A stretch of DNA of 64,000 nt from Gadus chalcogrammus. Taxonomy: Eukaryota > Chordata > Actinopteri > Gadiformes > Gadidae. Both the position numbers and the translations under genes were made by a program. The stretch spans positions 12,523,992 through 12,587,991 of the forward strand of contig NC_079424.1 in the NCBI RefSeq assembly GCF_026213295.1. Direction: 5' to 3'. Positions 23,230-34,406 of the stretch are shown one piece after another; the first letter of the stretch is position 1; the number at the start of each line of letters is the position of its first letter. The notes under the pieces are model-generated. The model was not told the DNA's origin. It did no database searches and was given only the letters and a program-made list of their open reading frames with translations.

Positions 23230-23439
23230 CACATTATTATTAGTGATGTCCAAGCAAATCATTTACAAACCACTGTGTTAAGTGATATCAAAGTATGCAA
23301 CGGCAAAGTGAATAATCAATAAAAGCTGAAATCCATGTTACCCTATTACTGCGAAATGTCAAGAATATGAAATAGATAACTTAATTTAGCTGTTAAAAAC
23401 CAGCCTTCTAAAAGTCACATTGTTATGTAACACTACAGC

Positions 23440-23511
23440 TCCCTGGTGGTCTAGTGGTTAGGATTCGGCGCTCTTACCGCTGTGGCCGGGGTTCGATTCC
23501 CGGTTAGGGAA
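23440..23511 (+). tRNA. tRNA-Glu body with anticodon CTT
   Basis: C36T gives CTT, the same allele as 15568, carried over by block duplication; class C trailer. Confidence 0.8.
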
Positions 23512-23723
23512 CACAACATGATAGGTGAAGTCCAAGCTAATCAAAGACGAACCACTGTTATCAACCAATGTCCAAGTATTCAACGGAAAGTTGGATAACG
23601 AAAAAGAGTATACATCCATGTTAAACCTTTGCAGCGAAATGTCAAGAATATGACATTTTCAACATAATTTAGCTGTTAAAAAACCTGCTTTCTGAATGTA
23701 ACATTGTTTTTTGTGACAACACT

Positions 23724-23795
23724 TCCCTGGTGGTCTAGTGGTTAGGATTTGGCGCTCTCACCGCCGCGGCCAGGGTTCGATTCCCGGTTAGGGAA
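23724..23795 (+). tRNA. tRNA-Glu(CTC), C27T C49A
   Basis: Same changes as 15852; class A trailer. Confidence 0.8.
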
Positions 23796-24006
23796 CACAA
23801 ATTTTTAGGTGATTTCCCAGCAAATGAAATACGAACCAATGTTTATGACCAATGTCGAAGTATTCAACGGCAAGGTGAAGAACAAAAAAAAGTAGACATC
23901 CATGTTAAACCTTTACAGCGAAATGTCAAGAATATGACATTTTCAACATAATTTAGCTGTTAAAAACCAGCCTTCTGGAAGTCACATTGTTAGTTGTTAC
24001 AACAGC

Positions 24007-24078
24007 TCCCTGGTGGTCTAGTGGTTAGGATTCGGCGCTCTCACCGCCGCGGCCCGGGTTCGATTCCCGGTTAGGGAA
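24007..24078 (+). tRNA. tRNA-Glu(CTC)
   Basis: Consensus body; class C trailer. Confidence 0.92.
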
Positions 24079-24289
24079 CATAACATTATAGGTGAAGTCC
24101 AAGCTAATCAAAGACGAACCACTGTTATCAACCAATGTCCAAGTATTCAAAGTGAAGTTGAATAACGAAAAAAAGTAGACAGCCATGTTTAATCTTTACA
24201 GCGAAATGTCAAGAATATGAAATAGATAACATAATTTAGCTGTTAAAAACCAGCCTTCTCGAAGTCACATTGTTAATTAATACAACAGC

Positions 24290-24361
24290 TCCCTGGTGGT
24301 CTAGTGGTTAGGATTCGGCGCTCTCACCGCCGCGGCCCGGGTTCGATTCCCGGTTAGGGAA
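24290..24361 (+). tRNA. tRNA-Glu(CTC)
   Basis: Consensus body; class B trailer. Confidence 0.93.
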
Positions 24362-24496
24362 CACAAAATTTTAGGTGATGTCCAAGCAAATGAAATACGA
24401 ACCAATGTTTATAACCAATGTCGAAGAATTCAAGTATTCAATTTAGCTGTTAAAAACCAGCCTTCTCAATGTCACATTGTTATTTAACACTACAGC

Positions 24497-24568
24497 TCCC
24501 TGGTGGTCTAGTGGTTAGGATTCGGCGCTCTCACCGCCGCGGCCCGGGTTCGATTCCCGGTTAGGGAA
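24497..24568 (+). tRNA. tRNA-Glu(CTC)
   Basis: Consensus body; class A trailer. Confidence 0.93.
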
Positions 24569-24779
24569 CACAAATTTTTAGGTGATGTCCCAGCAAATGA
24601 AATACGAACCAATGTTTATAACCAATGTCGAAGTATTCAACGGCAAGGTGAAGAACAAAAAAAAGTAGACATCCATGTTAAACCTTTACAGCGAAATGTC
24701 AAGAATATGACATTTTCAACATAATTTAGCTGTTAAAAACCAGCCTTCTCAAAGTCACATTGTTAGTTGTTACTACAGC

Positions 24780-24851
24780 TCCCTGGTGGTCTAGTGGTTA
24801 GGATTCGGCGCTCTCACCGCCGCGGCCCGGGTTCGATTCCCGGTTAGGGAA
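24780..24851 (+). tRNA. tRNA-Glu(CTC)
   Basis: Consensus body; class D trailer. Confidence 0.92.
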
Positions 24852-25061
24852 CACATTGTTATTAGTGATGTCCAAGCAAATCATTTACAAACCACTGTGT
24901 TAAGTGATATCAAAGTATGCAACGGCAAAGTGAATAATCAATAAAAGCCGAAATCCATGTTACCCTATTACTGCGAAATGTCAAGAATATGAAATAGATA
25001 ACTTAATTTAGCTGTTAAAAACCAGCCTTCTCAAAGTCACATTGTTATGTAACACTACAGC

Positions 25062-25133
25062 TCCCTGGTGGTCTAGTGGTTAGGATTCGGCGCTCTCACC
25101 GCCGCGGCCCGGGTTCGATTCCCGGTTAGGGAA
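25062..25133 (+). tRNA. tRNA-Glu(CTC)
   Basis: Consensus body; class C trailer. Confidence 0.92.
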
Positions 25134-25338
25134 CACAACATTATAGGTGTAGTCCAAGCTAAGCAAAGACTGTTATCAACCAATGTCCAAGTATTCAACG
25201 GAAAGTTGGATAACGAAAAAAAATATACATCCATGTTAAACCTTTGCAGCGAAATGTCAAGAATATGACATATTAATAATAATTTAGCTGTTAAAAAACT
25301 TGCTTTCTGGATGTAACATTGTTTATCGTGACTACAGT

Positions 25339-25410
25339 TCCCTGGTGGTCTAGTGGTTAGGATTCGGCGCTCTCACCGCCGCGGCCTGGGTTCGATTCCC
25401 GGTTAGGGAA
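25339..25410 (+). tRNA. tRNA-Glu(CTC), C49T
   Basis: C49T; T-run lost from the trailer as at 17467. Confidence 0.87.
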
Positions 25411-25621
25411 CACAAATATTTGGGTGATGTCCCAGCAATTGAAATACGAACCAATGTTTATAACCAATGTCGAAGTATTCAACGGCAAGGTGAAGAACAA
25501 AAAAAAGTAGACATCCATGTTAAACCTTTACAGCTAAATGTCAAGAATATGACATTTTCAACATAATTTAGCTGTTAAAAACCAGCCTTCTGAAAGTCAC
25601 ATTGTTAGTTGTTACCACAGC

Positions 25622-25693
25622 TCCCTGGTGGTCTAGTGGTTAGGATTCGGCGCTCTCACCGCCGCGGCCCGGGTTCGATTCCCGGTTAGGGAA
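25622..25693 (+). tRNA. tRNA-Glu(CTC)
   Basis: Consensus body; class C trailer. Confidence 0.92.
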
Positions 25694-25905
25694 CACAACA
25701 TTATAGGTGAAGTCCAAGCTAATCAAAGACGAACCACTGTTATCAACCAATGTCCAAGTATTCATCGGAAAGTTGAATAACGAAAAAAAGTATACATCCA
25801 TGTTAAACCTTTGCAGCGAAATGTCAAGAATATGACATATTTGTCATAATTTAGCTGTTAAAAAACTTGCTTTGTGAAAGCAACATTGTTTTTTGTGTCT
25901 ACAGT

Positions 25906-25977
25906 TCCCTGGTGGTCTAGTGGTTAGGATTCGGCGCTCTCACCGCCGCGGCCCGGGTTCGATTCCCGGTTAGGGAA
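25906..25977 (+). tRNA. tRNA-Glu(CTC)
   Basis: Consensus body; class A trailer. Confidence 0.93.
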
Positions 25978-26188
25978 CACAAATTTTTAGGTGATGTCCC
26001 AGCAAATGAAATACGAACCAATGTTTATAACCAATGTCGAAGTATTCAACGGCAAGGTGAAGAACAAAAAAAAATAGACATCCATGTTAAACCTTTACAG
26101 CGAAATGTCAAGAATATGACATTTTCAACATAATTTAGCTGTTAAAAACCAGCCTTCTCAAAGTCACATTGTTAGTTGTTACTACAGC

Positions 26189-26260
26189 TCCCTGGTGGTC
26201 TAGTGGTTAGGATTCGGCGCTCTCACCGCCGCGGCCCGGGTTCGATTCCCGGTTAGGGAA
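26189..26260 (+). tRNA. tRNA-Glu(CTC)
   Basis: Consensus body; class D trailer. Confidence 0.92.
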
Positions 26261-26470
26261 CACATTATTATTAGTGATGTCCAAGCAAATCATTTACAAA
26301 CCACTGTGTTAAGTGATATCAAAGTATGCAACGGCAAAGTGAATAATCAATAAAAGCCGAAATCCATGTTACCCTATTACTGCGAAATGTCAAGAATATG
26401 AAATAGATAACTTAATTTAGCTGTTAAAAACCAGCCTTCTAAAAGTCACATTGTTATGTAACACTACAGC

Positions 26471-26542
26471 TCCCTGGTGGTCTAGTGGTTAGGATTCGGC
26501 GCTCTCACCGCCGCGGCCCGGGTTCGATTCCCGGTTAGGGAA
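26471..26542 (+). tRNA. tRNA-Glu(CTC)
   Basis: Consensus body; class A trailer. Confidence 0.93.
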
Positions 26543-26754
26543 CACCAATTTTTAGGTGATGTCCCAGCAAATGAAATACGAACCAATGTTTATAACCAAT
26601 GTCGAAGTATTCAACGACAAGGTGAAGAACGAAAAAAAGTATACATCCATGTTAAACCTTTGCAGCGAAATGTCAAGAATATGACATATTTGACATAATT
26701 TAGCTGTTAAAAAACTAGCTTTGTGGATGTAACATTGTTTTTTGTGTCTACAGT

Positions 26755-26826
26755 TCCCTGGTGGTCTAGTGGTTAGGATTCGGCGCTCTCACCGCCGCGG
26801 CCCGGGTTCGATTCCCGGTTAGGGAA
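26755..26826 (+). tRNA. tRNA-Glu(CTC)
   Basis: Consensus body; class A trailer. Confidence 0.93.
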
Positions 26827-27039
26827 CACCAATTTTTAGGTGATGTCCCAGCAAATGAAATACGAACCAATGTTTATAACCAATGTCGAAGTATTCAACG
26901 ACAAGGTGAAGAACAAAAAAAAGTAGACATCCATGCTAAAACCTTTACAGCGAAATGTCAAGAATATGACATTTTCAACATAATTTAGCTGTTAAAAAAC
27001 TTGCTTTCTGAATGTAACATTGTTTTATGTGACTACACT

Positions 27040-27111
27040 TCCCTGGTGGTCTAGTGGTTAGGATTCGGCGCTCTCACCGCCGCGGCCCGGGTTCGATTCC
27101 CGGTTAGGGAA
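27040..27111 (+). tRNA. tRNA-Glu(CTC)
   Basis: Consensus body; class A trailer. Confidence 0.93.
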
Positions 27112-27322
27112 CACAAATTTTTAGGTGATGTCCCAGCAAATGAAATACGAACCAATGTTTATAACCAATGTCGAAGTATTCAACGGCAAGGTGAAGAACA
27201 AAAAAAAGTAGACATCCATGTTAAACCTTTACAGCGAAATGTCAAGAATATGACATTTTCAACATCATTTAGCTGTTAAAAACCAGCCTTCTGCAAGTCA
27301 CATTGTTAGTTGTTACAACAGC

Positions 27323-27394
27323 TCCCTGGTGGTCTAGTGATTAGGATTCGGCGCTCTCACCGCCGCGGCCCGGGTTCGATTCCCGGTTAGGGAA
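27323..27394 (+). tRNA. tRNA-Glu(CTC), D-loop G18A
   Basis: G18A; class C trailer. Confidence 0.83.
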
Positions 27395-27605
27395 CACAAC
27401 ATTATAGGTGAAGTCCAAGCTAATCAAAGACGAACCACTGTTATCAACCAATGTCGAAGTATTCAACGTCAAGTTGAATAACGAAAAAAAGTAGACAGCC
27501 ATGTTTAATCTTTACAGCGAAATGTCAAGAATATGAAATAGATAATATAATTTAGCTGTGAAAAACCAGCCTTCTCAATGTCACATTGTTATTTAACACT
27601 ACAGC

Positions 27606-27677
27606 TCCCTGGTGGTCTAGTGGTTAGGATTCGGCGCTCTCACCGCCGCCGCCCGGATTCGATTCCCTGTTAGGGAA
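27606..27677 (+). tRNA. tRNA-Glu(CTC), damaged T-arm
   Basis: G45C, G52A and G63T, as at 20507; class C trailer. Confidence 0.72.
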
Positions 27678-27889
27678 CACAACATTATAGGTGAAGTCCA
27701 AGCTAATCAAAGACGAACCACGGTTATCAACCAATGTCCAAGTATTCAAAGGAAAGTTGGATAACGAAAAAAAGTATACATCCATGTTAAACCTTTGCAG
27801 CGAAATGTCAAGAATATGACATATTCGTCATAATTTAGCTGTTAAAAAACTTGCTTTGTGAACGTAACATTGTTTTTTGTGTCTACAGT

Positions 27890-27961
27890 TCCCTGGTGGT
27901 CTAGTGGTTAGGATTCGGCGCTCTCACCGCCGCGGCCCGGGTTCGATTCCCGGTTAGGGAA
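27890..27961 (+). tRNA. tRNA-Glu(CTC)
   Basis: Consensus body; class A trailer. Confidence 0.93.
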
Positions 27962-28172
27962 CACAAATTTTTAGGTGATGTCCCAGCAAATGAAATACGA
28001 ACCAATGTTTATAACCAATGTCGAAGTATTCAACGGCAAGGTGAAAAACTAAAAAAAGTAGACATCCATGTCAAACCTTTACAGCGAAATGTCAAGAATA
28101 TGACATTTTCAACATAATTTAGCTGTTAAAAACCAGCCTTCTCAAAGTCACATTGTTAAGTAAAACTACAGC

Positions 28173-28244
28173 TCACTGGTGGTCTAGTGGTTAGGATTCG
28201 GCGCTCTCACCGCCGCGGCCCGGGTTCGATTCCCGGTTAGGGAA
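28173..28244 (+). tRNA. tRNA-Glu(CTC), C3A
   Basis: C3A breaks an acceptor pair; class D trailer. Confidence 0.8.
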
Positions 28245-28454
28245 CACATTATAATTAGTGATGTCCAATCAAATCATTTACAAACCACTGTGTTAAGTGA
28301 TATCAAAGTATGCAACGGCAAAGTGAATAATCAATAAAAGCCGAAATCCATGTTACCCAATTACTGCGAAATGTCAAGAATATGAAATAGATAACATAAT
28401 TTAGCTGTTAAAAACCAGCCTTCTCAAAGTCACATTGTTATGTAACACTACAGC

Positions 28455-28526
28455 TCCCTGGTGGTCTAGTGGTTAGGATTCGGCGCTCTCACCGCCGCGG
28501 CCCGGGTTTGATTCCCGGTTAGGGAA
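28455..28526 (+). tRNA. tRNA-Glu(CTC), B-box C55T
   Basis: C55T; class C trailer. Confidence 0.76.
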
Positions 28527-28661
28527 TGCAACATTATAGGTGATGTCCAAGCAAATGAAATACGAACCAATGTTTATAACCAATGTCGAAGAATTCAAGT
28601 ATTGAATTTAGCTGTTAAAAACCAGCCTTCTCAAAGTCACATTGTTATTTAACACTACAGC

Positions 28662-28732
28662 TCCCTGGTGTCTAGTGGTTAGGATTCGGCGCTCTCACCG
28701 CCGCGGCCCGGGTTTGATTCCCGGTTAGGGAA
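28662..28732 (+). pseudogene. tRNA-Glu pseudogene (71 nt)
   Basis: One G of the G9/G10 pair is deleted, shortening the A box, and C55T hits the B box. Confidence 0.75.
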
Positions 28733-28867
28733 CACAACATTATAGGTGAAGTCCAAGCTAATGAAATACGAACCAATGTTTATAACCAATGTCGAAGAAT
28801 TCAAGTATTGAATTTAGCTGTTAAAAACCAGCCTTCTCAAAGTCACATTGTTATTTAACACTACAGC

Positions 28868-28938
28868 TCCCTGGTGTCTAGTGGTTAGGATTCGGCGCTC
28901 TCACCGCCGCGGCCCGGGTTTGATTCCCGGTTAGGGAA
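28868..28938 (+). pseudogene. tRNA-Glu pseudogene (71 nt)
   Basis: Same G deletion and C55T as the preceding copy. Confidence 0.75.
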
Positions 28939-29149
28939 CACAACATTATAGGTGAAGTCCAAGCTAATCAAAGACGAACCACTGTTATCAACCAATGTCG
29001 AAGTATTCAACGTCAAGTTGAATAACGAAAAAAAGTAGACAGCCATGTTTAATCTTTACAGCGAAATGTCAAGAATATGAAATAGATAATATAATTTAGC
29101 TGTGAAAAACCAGCCTTCTCAATGTCACATTGTTATTTAACACTACAGC

Positions 29150-29221
29150 TCCCTGGTGGTCTAGTGGTTAGGATTCGGCGCTCTCACCGCCGCCGCCCGG
29201 ATTCGATTCCCTGTTAGGGAA
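29150..29221 (+). tRNA. tRNA-Glu(CTC), damaged T-arm
   Basis: G45C, G52A and G63T; class C trailer. Confidence 0.72.
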
Positions 29222-29433
29222 CACAACATTATAGGTGAAGTCCAAGCTAATCAAAGACGAACCACGGTTATCAACCAATGTCCAAGTATTCAAAGGAAAG
29301 TTGGATAACGAAAAAAAGTATACATCCATGTTAAACCTTTGCAGCGAAATGTCAAGAATATGACATATTCGTCATAATTTAGCTGTTAAAAAACTTGCTT
29401 TGTGAACGTAACATTGTTTTTTGTGTCTACAGT

Positions 29434-29505
29434 TCCCTGGTGGTCTAGTGGTTAGGATTCGGCGCTCTCACCGCCGCGGCCCGGGTTCGATTCCCGGTTA
29501 GGGAA
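29434..29505 (+). tRNA. tRNA-Glu(CTC)
   Basis: Consensus body; class A trailer. Confidence 0.93.
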
Positions 29506-29716
29506 CACAAATTTTTAGGTGATGTCCCAGCAAATGAAATACGAACCAATGTTTATAACCAATGTCGAAGTATTCAACGGCAAGGTGAAAAACTAAAAAA
29601 AGTAGACATCCATGTCAAACCTTTACAGCGAAATGTCAAGAATATGACATTTTCAACATAATTTAGCTGTTAAAAACCAGCCTTCTCAAAGTCACATTGT
29701 TAAGTAAAACTACAGC

Positions 29717-29788
29717 TCACTGGTGGTCTAGTGGTTAGGATTCGGCGCTCTCACCGCCGCGGCCTGGGTTCGATTCCCGGTTAGGGAA
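29717..29788 (+). tRNA. tRNA-Glu(CTC), C3A C49T
   Basis: Same pair of changes as 21074; class D trailer. Confidence 0.76.
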
Positions 29789-29998
29789 CACATTATAATT
29801 AGTGATGTCCAATCAAATCATTTACAAACCACTGTGTTAAGTGATATCAAAGTATGCAACGGCAAAGTGAATAATCAATAAAAGCCGAAATCCATGTTAC
29901 CCAATTACTGCGAAATGTCAAGAATATGAAATAGATAACATAATTTAGCTGTTAAAAACCAGCCTTCTCAAAGTCACATTGTTATGTAACACTACAGC

Positions 29999-30070
29999 TC
30001 CCTGGTGGTCTAGTGGTTAGGATTCGGCGCTCTCACCGCCGCGGCCCGGGTTTGATTCCCGGTTAGGGAA
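29999..30070 (+). tRNA. tRNA-Glu(CTC), B-box C55T
   Basis: C55T; class C trailer. Confidence 0.76.
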
Positions 30071-30205
30071 TGCAACATTATAGGTGATGTCCAAGCAAAT
30101 GAAATACGAACCAATGTTTATAACCAATGTCGAAGAATTCAAGTATTGAATTTAGCTGTTAAAAACCAGCCTTCTCAAAGTCACATTGTTATTTAACACT
30201 ACAGC

Positions 30206-30276
30206 TCCCTGGTGTCTAGTGGTTAGGATTCGGCGCTCTCACCGCCGCGGCCCGGGTTTGATTCCCGGTTAGGGAA
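30206..30276 (+). pseudogene. tRNA-Glu pseudogene (71 nt)
   Basis: G9/G10 deletion plus C55T; block-duplicated from 28662. Confidence 0.75.
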
Positions 30277-30411
30277 CACAACATTATAGGTGAAGTCCAA
30301 GCTAATGAAATACGAACCAATGTTTATAACCAATGTCGAAGAATTCAAGTATTGAATTTAGCTGTTAAAAACCAGCCTTCTCAAAGTCACATTGTTATTT
30401 AACACTACAGC

Positions 30412-30482
30412 TCCCTGGTGTCTAGTGGTTAGGATTCGGCGCTCTCACCGCCGCGGCCCGGGTTTGATTCCCGGTTAGGGAA
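30412..30482 (+). pseudogene. tRNA-Glu pseudogene (71 nt)
   Basis: G9/G10 deletion plus C55T. The trailer lacks the usual CATTATAG segment. Confidence 0.75.
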
Positions 30483-30686
30483 CACAAGGTGAAGTCCAAG
30501 CTAATCAAAGACGAACCACTGTTATCAACAAATGTCCAAGTATTCAACGTCAAGTTGAATAACGAAAAAAAGTAGACAGCCATGTTAAATCTTTACAGCG
30601 CAATGACAAGAATATGAAATTTTCAACATAATTTAGCTGTTAAAAACCAGCCTTCTGAAAGTCACATTGTTAGTTGTTACTACAGC

Positions 30687-30758
30687 TCCCTGGTGGTCTA
30701 GAGGTTAGGATTCGGCGCTCTCACCGCCGCGGCCCGGGTTTGATTCCCGGTTAGGGAA
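30687..30758 (+). tRNA. tRNA-Glu(CTC), T16A C55T
   Basis: D-loop T16A and B-box C55T; class D trailer. Confidence 0.72.
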
Positions 30759-30968
30759 CACATTATTATTAGTGATGTCCAAGCAAATCATTTACAAACC
30801 ACTGTGTTAAGTGATATCAAAGTATGCAACGGCAAAGTGAATAATCAATAAAAGCCGAAATCCATGTTACCCTATTACTGCGAAATGTCAAGAATATGAA
30901 ATAGATAACTTAATTTAGCTGTTAAAAACCAGCCTTCTCAAAGTCACATTGTTAGGTAACACTACAGC

Positions 30969-31040
30969 TCCCTGGTGGTCTAGCGTTTAGGTTTCGGCGC
31001 TCTCACCGCCGCGGCCCGGATCTGATTCCCGGTTGGGGAA
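30969..31040 (+). pseudogene. tRNA-Glu pseudogene
   Basis: Several changes in the D-loop (including T16C, G18T, A24T), T-arm and acceptor stem. Confidence 0.75.
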
Positions 31041-31252
31041 CACAACAGTATAGGTGAAGTCTAAGCTAATCAAAGACGAAACACTGTTATCAACCAATGT
31101 CCAAGTATTCAACGGAAAGTTGGATAACGAAAAAGAGTATACATCCATGTTAAACCTTTGCAGCAAAATGTCAAGAATATGACATTTTCAACATAATTTA
31201 GCTGTTAAAAAACTTGCTTTCTGAATGTAACATTGTTTTTTGTGATTACACT

Positions 31253-31324
31253 TCCCTGGTGGTCTAGTGGTTAGGATTCGGCGCTCTCACCGCCGTGGCC
31301 CGGGTTCGATTCCCGGTTAGGGAA
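31253..31324 (+). tRNA. tRNA-Glu(CTC), C44T
   Basis: C44T; T5 trailer. Confidence 0.88.
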
Positions 31325-31535
31325 TATACATTTTTAGGTGATTTCCCAGCAAATGAAATACGAACCAATGTTTATAACCAATGTCGAAGTATTCAACGGC
31401 AAGGTGAAGAAAAAAAAAAAGTAGACATCCATGTTAAACCTTTACAGCGAAATGTCAAGAATATGACATTTTCAACATAATTTAGCTGTTAAAAACCAGC
31501 CTTCTGCAAGTCACATTGTTAGTTGTTACAACAGC

Positions 31536-31607
31536 TCCCTGGTGGTCTAGTGGTTAGGATTCGGCGCTCTCACCGCCGCGGCCCGGGTTCGATTCCCGGT
31601 TAGGGAA
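31536..31607 (+). tRNA. tRNA-Glu(CTC)
   Basis: Consensus body; class C trailer. Confidence 0.92.
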
Positions 31608-31805
31608 CACAACATTATAGGTGAAGTCCAAGCTAATCAATGACGAACCAATGTCCAAGTATTCAACGTGAAGTTGAATAACGAAAAAAAGTAGACAGGC
31701 ATGTTTAATCTTTACAGCGAAATGTCAAGAATATGAAATAGATAACATAATTTAGCTGTTAAAAACCAGCCTTCTCGAAGTCACATTGTTTATTAATACA
31801 ACAGC

Positions 31806-31876
31806 TCCCTGGTGGTCTAGTGGTTAGGATTCGGCGCTCTCACGCTGCGGCCGGGGTTCGATTCCCGGTTAGGGAA
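31806..31876 (+). pseudogene. tRNA-Glu pseudogene (71 nt)
   Basis: One base is deleted from the 3' anticodon stem, with C42T and C49G. The trailer T-run is only TTT. Confidence 0.7.
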
Positions 31877-32011
31877 CACAAAACTTTAGGTGATGTCCAA
31901 GCAAATGAAATACGAACCAATGTTTATAACCAATGTCGAAGAATTCAAGTATTCAATTTAGCTGTGAAAAACCAGCCTTCTCAATGTCACATTGTTATTT
32001 AACACTACAGC

Positions 32012-32083
32012 TCCCTGGTGGTCTAGTGGTTAGGATTCGGCGCTCTCACCGCCGCCGCCCGGGTTCGTTTCCCGGTTAGGGAA
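32012..32083 (+). tRNA. tRNA-Glu(CTC), G45C A57T
   Basis: A57T is in the T-loop and B box; class C trailer. Confidence 0.74.
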
Positions 32084-32295
32084 CACAACATTATAGGTGA
32101 AGTCCAAGCTAATCAAAGACGTACCACTGTTATCAACCAATGTCCAAGTATTCAACGGAAAGTTGGATAACGAAAAAGAGTATACATCCATGTTAAACCT
32201 TTGCAGCAAAATGTCAAGAATATGACATTTTCAACATAATTTAGCTGTTAAAAAACTTGCTTTCTGAATGTAACATTGTTTTTTGTGACTACACT

Positions 32296-32367
32296 TCCCT
32301 GGTGGTCTAGTCGTTAGGATTCGGCGCTCTCACCGCCGCGGCCCGGGTTCGATTCCCGGTTAGGGAA
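32296..32367 (+). tRNA. tRNA-Glu(CTC), D-loop G17C
   Basis: G17C hits the conserved D-loop GG; T5 trailer. Confidence 0.82.
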
Positions 32368-32578
32368 CATAAATTTTTAGGTGATTTCCCAGCAAATGAA
32401 ATACGAACCAATGTTTATAACCAATGTCGAAGTATTCAACGGCAAGGTGAAGAACAAAAAAAAGTAGACATCCATGTTAAACCTTTACAGCGAAATGTCA
32501 AGAATATGACATTTTCAACATAATTTAGCTGTTAAAAACCAGCCTTCTCGAAGTCACATTGTTTATTAATACAACAGC

Positions 32579-32650
32579 TCCCTGGTGGTCTAGTGGTTAG
32601 GATTCGGCGCTCTCACCGCCGCGGCCCGGGTTCGATTCCCGGTTAGGGAA
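32579..32650 (+). tRNA. tRNA-Glu(CTC)
   Basis: Consensus body; trailer T-run mutated to ATATTTAG. Confidence 0.92.
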
Positions 32651-32861
32651 CACAAATATTTAGGTGATGTCCCAGCAAATGAAATACGAACCAATGTTTA
32701 TGACCAATGTCGAAGTATTCAACGGCAAGGTGAAGAACAAAAAAAAGTAGACATCCATGTTAAACCTTTACAGCGAAATGTCAAGAATATGACATTTTCA
32801 ACATAATTTAGCTGTTAAAAACCAGCCTTCTGCAAGTCACATTGTTAGTTGTTACAACAGC

Positions 32862-32933
32862 TCCCTGGTGGTCTAGTGATTAGGATTCGGCGCTCTCACC
32901 GCCGCGGCCCGGGTTCGATTCCCGGTTAGGGAA
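32862..32933 (+). tRNA. tRNA-Glu(CTC), D-loop G18A
   Basis: G18A; class C trailer. Confidence 0.83.
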
Positions 32934-33144
32934 CACAACATTATAGGTGAAGTCCAAGCTAATCAAAGACGAACCACTGTTATCAACCAATGTCCAAGTA
33001 TTCAACGTCAAGTTGAATAACGAAAAAAAGTAGACAGCCATGTTTAATCTTTACAGCGAAATGTCAAGAATATGAAATAGATAATATAATTTAGCTGTTA
33101 AAAACCAGCCTTCTCAATGTCACATTGTTAATTAATACAACAGC

Positions 33145-33216
33145 TCCCTGGTGGTCTAGTGGTTAGGATTCGGCGCTCTCACCGCCGCGGCCGGGGTTCG
33201 ATTCCCGGTTAGGGAA
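33145..33216 (+). tRNA. tRNA-Glu(CTC), C49G
   Basis: C49G in the T-stem; class B trailer. Confidence 0.83.
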
Positions 33217-33351
33217 CACAAAATTTTAGGTGATGTCCAAGCAAATGAAATACGAACCAATGTTTATAACCAATGTCGAAGAATTCAAGTATTCAATTTA
33301 GCTGTGAAAAACCAGCCTTCTCAATGTCACATTGTTATTTAACACTACAGC

Positions 33352-33423
33352 TCCCTGGTGGTCTAGTGGTTAGGATTCGGCGCTCTCACCGCCGCGGCCC
33401 GGGTTTGATTCCCGGTTAGGGAA
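33352..33423 (+). tRNA. tRNA-Glu(CTC), B-box C55T
   Basis: C55T; class C trailer. Confidence 0.76.
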
Positions 33424-33634
33424 CACAACATTATAGGTGAAGTCCAAGCTAATCAAAGACGAACCACTGTTATCAACCAATGTCCAAGTATTCAACGTCA
33501 AGTTGAATAACGAAAAAAAGTAGACAGCCATGTTAAATCTTTACAGCGCAATGACAAGAATATGAAATTTTCAACATAATTTAGCTGTTAAAAACCAGCC
33601 TTCTGAAAGTCACATCGTTAGTTGTTACTACAGC

Positions 33635-33706
33635 TCCCTGGTGGTCTAGTGGTTAGGATTCGGCGCTCTCACCGCCGCGGCCCGGGTTCGATTCCCGGTT
33701 AGGGAA
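33635..33706 (+). tRNA. tRNA-Glu(CTC)
   Basis: Consensus body; class D trailer. Confidence 0.92.
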
Positions 33707-33916
33707 CACATTATTATTAGTGATGTCCAAGCAAATCATTTACAAACCACTGTGTTAAGTGATATCAAAGTATGCAACGGCAAAGTGAATAATCAATAAA
33801 AGCCGAAATCCATGTTACCCTATTACTGCGAAATGTCAAGAATATGAAATAGATAACTTAATTTAGCTGTTAAAAACCAGCCTTCTCAAAGTCACATTGT
33901 TAGGTAACACTACAGC

Positions 33917-33988
33917 TCCCTGGTGGTCTAGTGGTTAGGATTCGGAGCTCTCACCGCGGTGGCCCGGGTTTGATTCCCGGTTAGGGAA
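33917..33988 (+). tRNA. tRNA-Glu(CTC), B-box C55T and stem changes
   Basis: C30A, C42G, C44T and C55T, identical to 21921; class C trailer. Confidence 0.68.
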
Positions 33989-34199
33989 CACAACATTATA
34001 GGTGAAGTCCAAGCTAATCAAAGACGAACCACTGTTATCAACCAATGTCCAAGTATTCAACGTCAAGTTGAATAACGAAAAAAAGTAGACAGCCATGTTT
34101 AATCTTTACAGCGAAATGTCAAGAATATGAAATAGATAACATAATTTAGCTGTAAAAAACCAGCCTTCTCAAAGTCACATTGTTATTTAACATAACAGC

Positions 34200-34271
34200 T
34201 CCCTGGTGGTCTAGTGGTTAGGATTCGGTGCTCTCACCGCCGCGGCCCGGGTTCGATTCCCGGTTAGGGAA
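34200..34271 (+). tRNA. tRNA-Glu(CTC), C30T
   Basis: C30T; class B trailer. Confidence 0.87.
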
Positions 34272-34406
34272 CATAAAATTTTAGGTGATGTCCAAGCAAA
34301 TGAAATACGAACCAATGTTTATAACCAATGTCGAAGAATTCAAGTATTGAATTTAGCTGTTAAAAACCAGCCTTCTCAAAGTCACATTGTTATTTAACAC
34401 TACAGC

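Larger units (their letters stand above)
14332..28526. repeat. 7-8 kb higher-order duplication of the array
   Basis: Units at 14332-18034 recur at 22204-25906 (offset 7872). Units at 19090-21356 recur at 26189-28455 (offset 7099). The second block lacks one 773-bp three-unit segment. Rare alleles (CTT anticodon, G18A, C27T) and mutated trailers are shared, so the copying is recent. Confidence 0.9.
27606..30482. repeat. 1544-bp tandem duplication of decayed units
   Basis: Copies at 27606, 27890, 28173, 28455, 28662 and 28868 repeat at 29150 through 30412 with an exact 1544-bp offset. The block carries the damaged T-arm allele and the 71-nt pseudogenes. Confidence 0.88.
33352..34271. repeat. 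0.9-kb block copied within the array
   Basis: Units at 33352, 33635, 33917 and 34200 match those at 21356, 21639, 21921 and 22204 at a constant offset of 11996, including the four-change allele at 33917. Confidence 0.82.

Noticed and set aside
31295..32002. Short open frames within the tRNA array
   Set aside because: They run through tRNA bodies and spacers that recur in other units without keeping the frame open.
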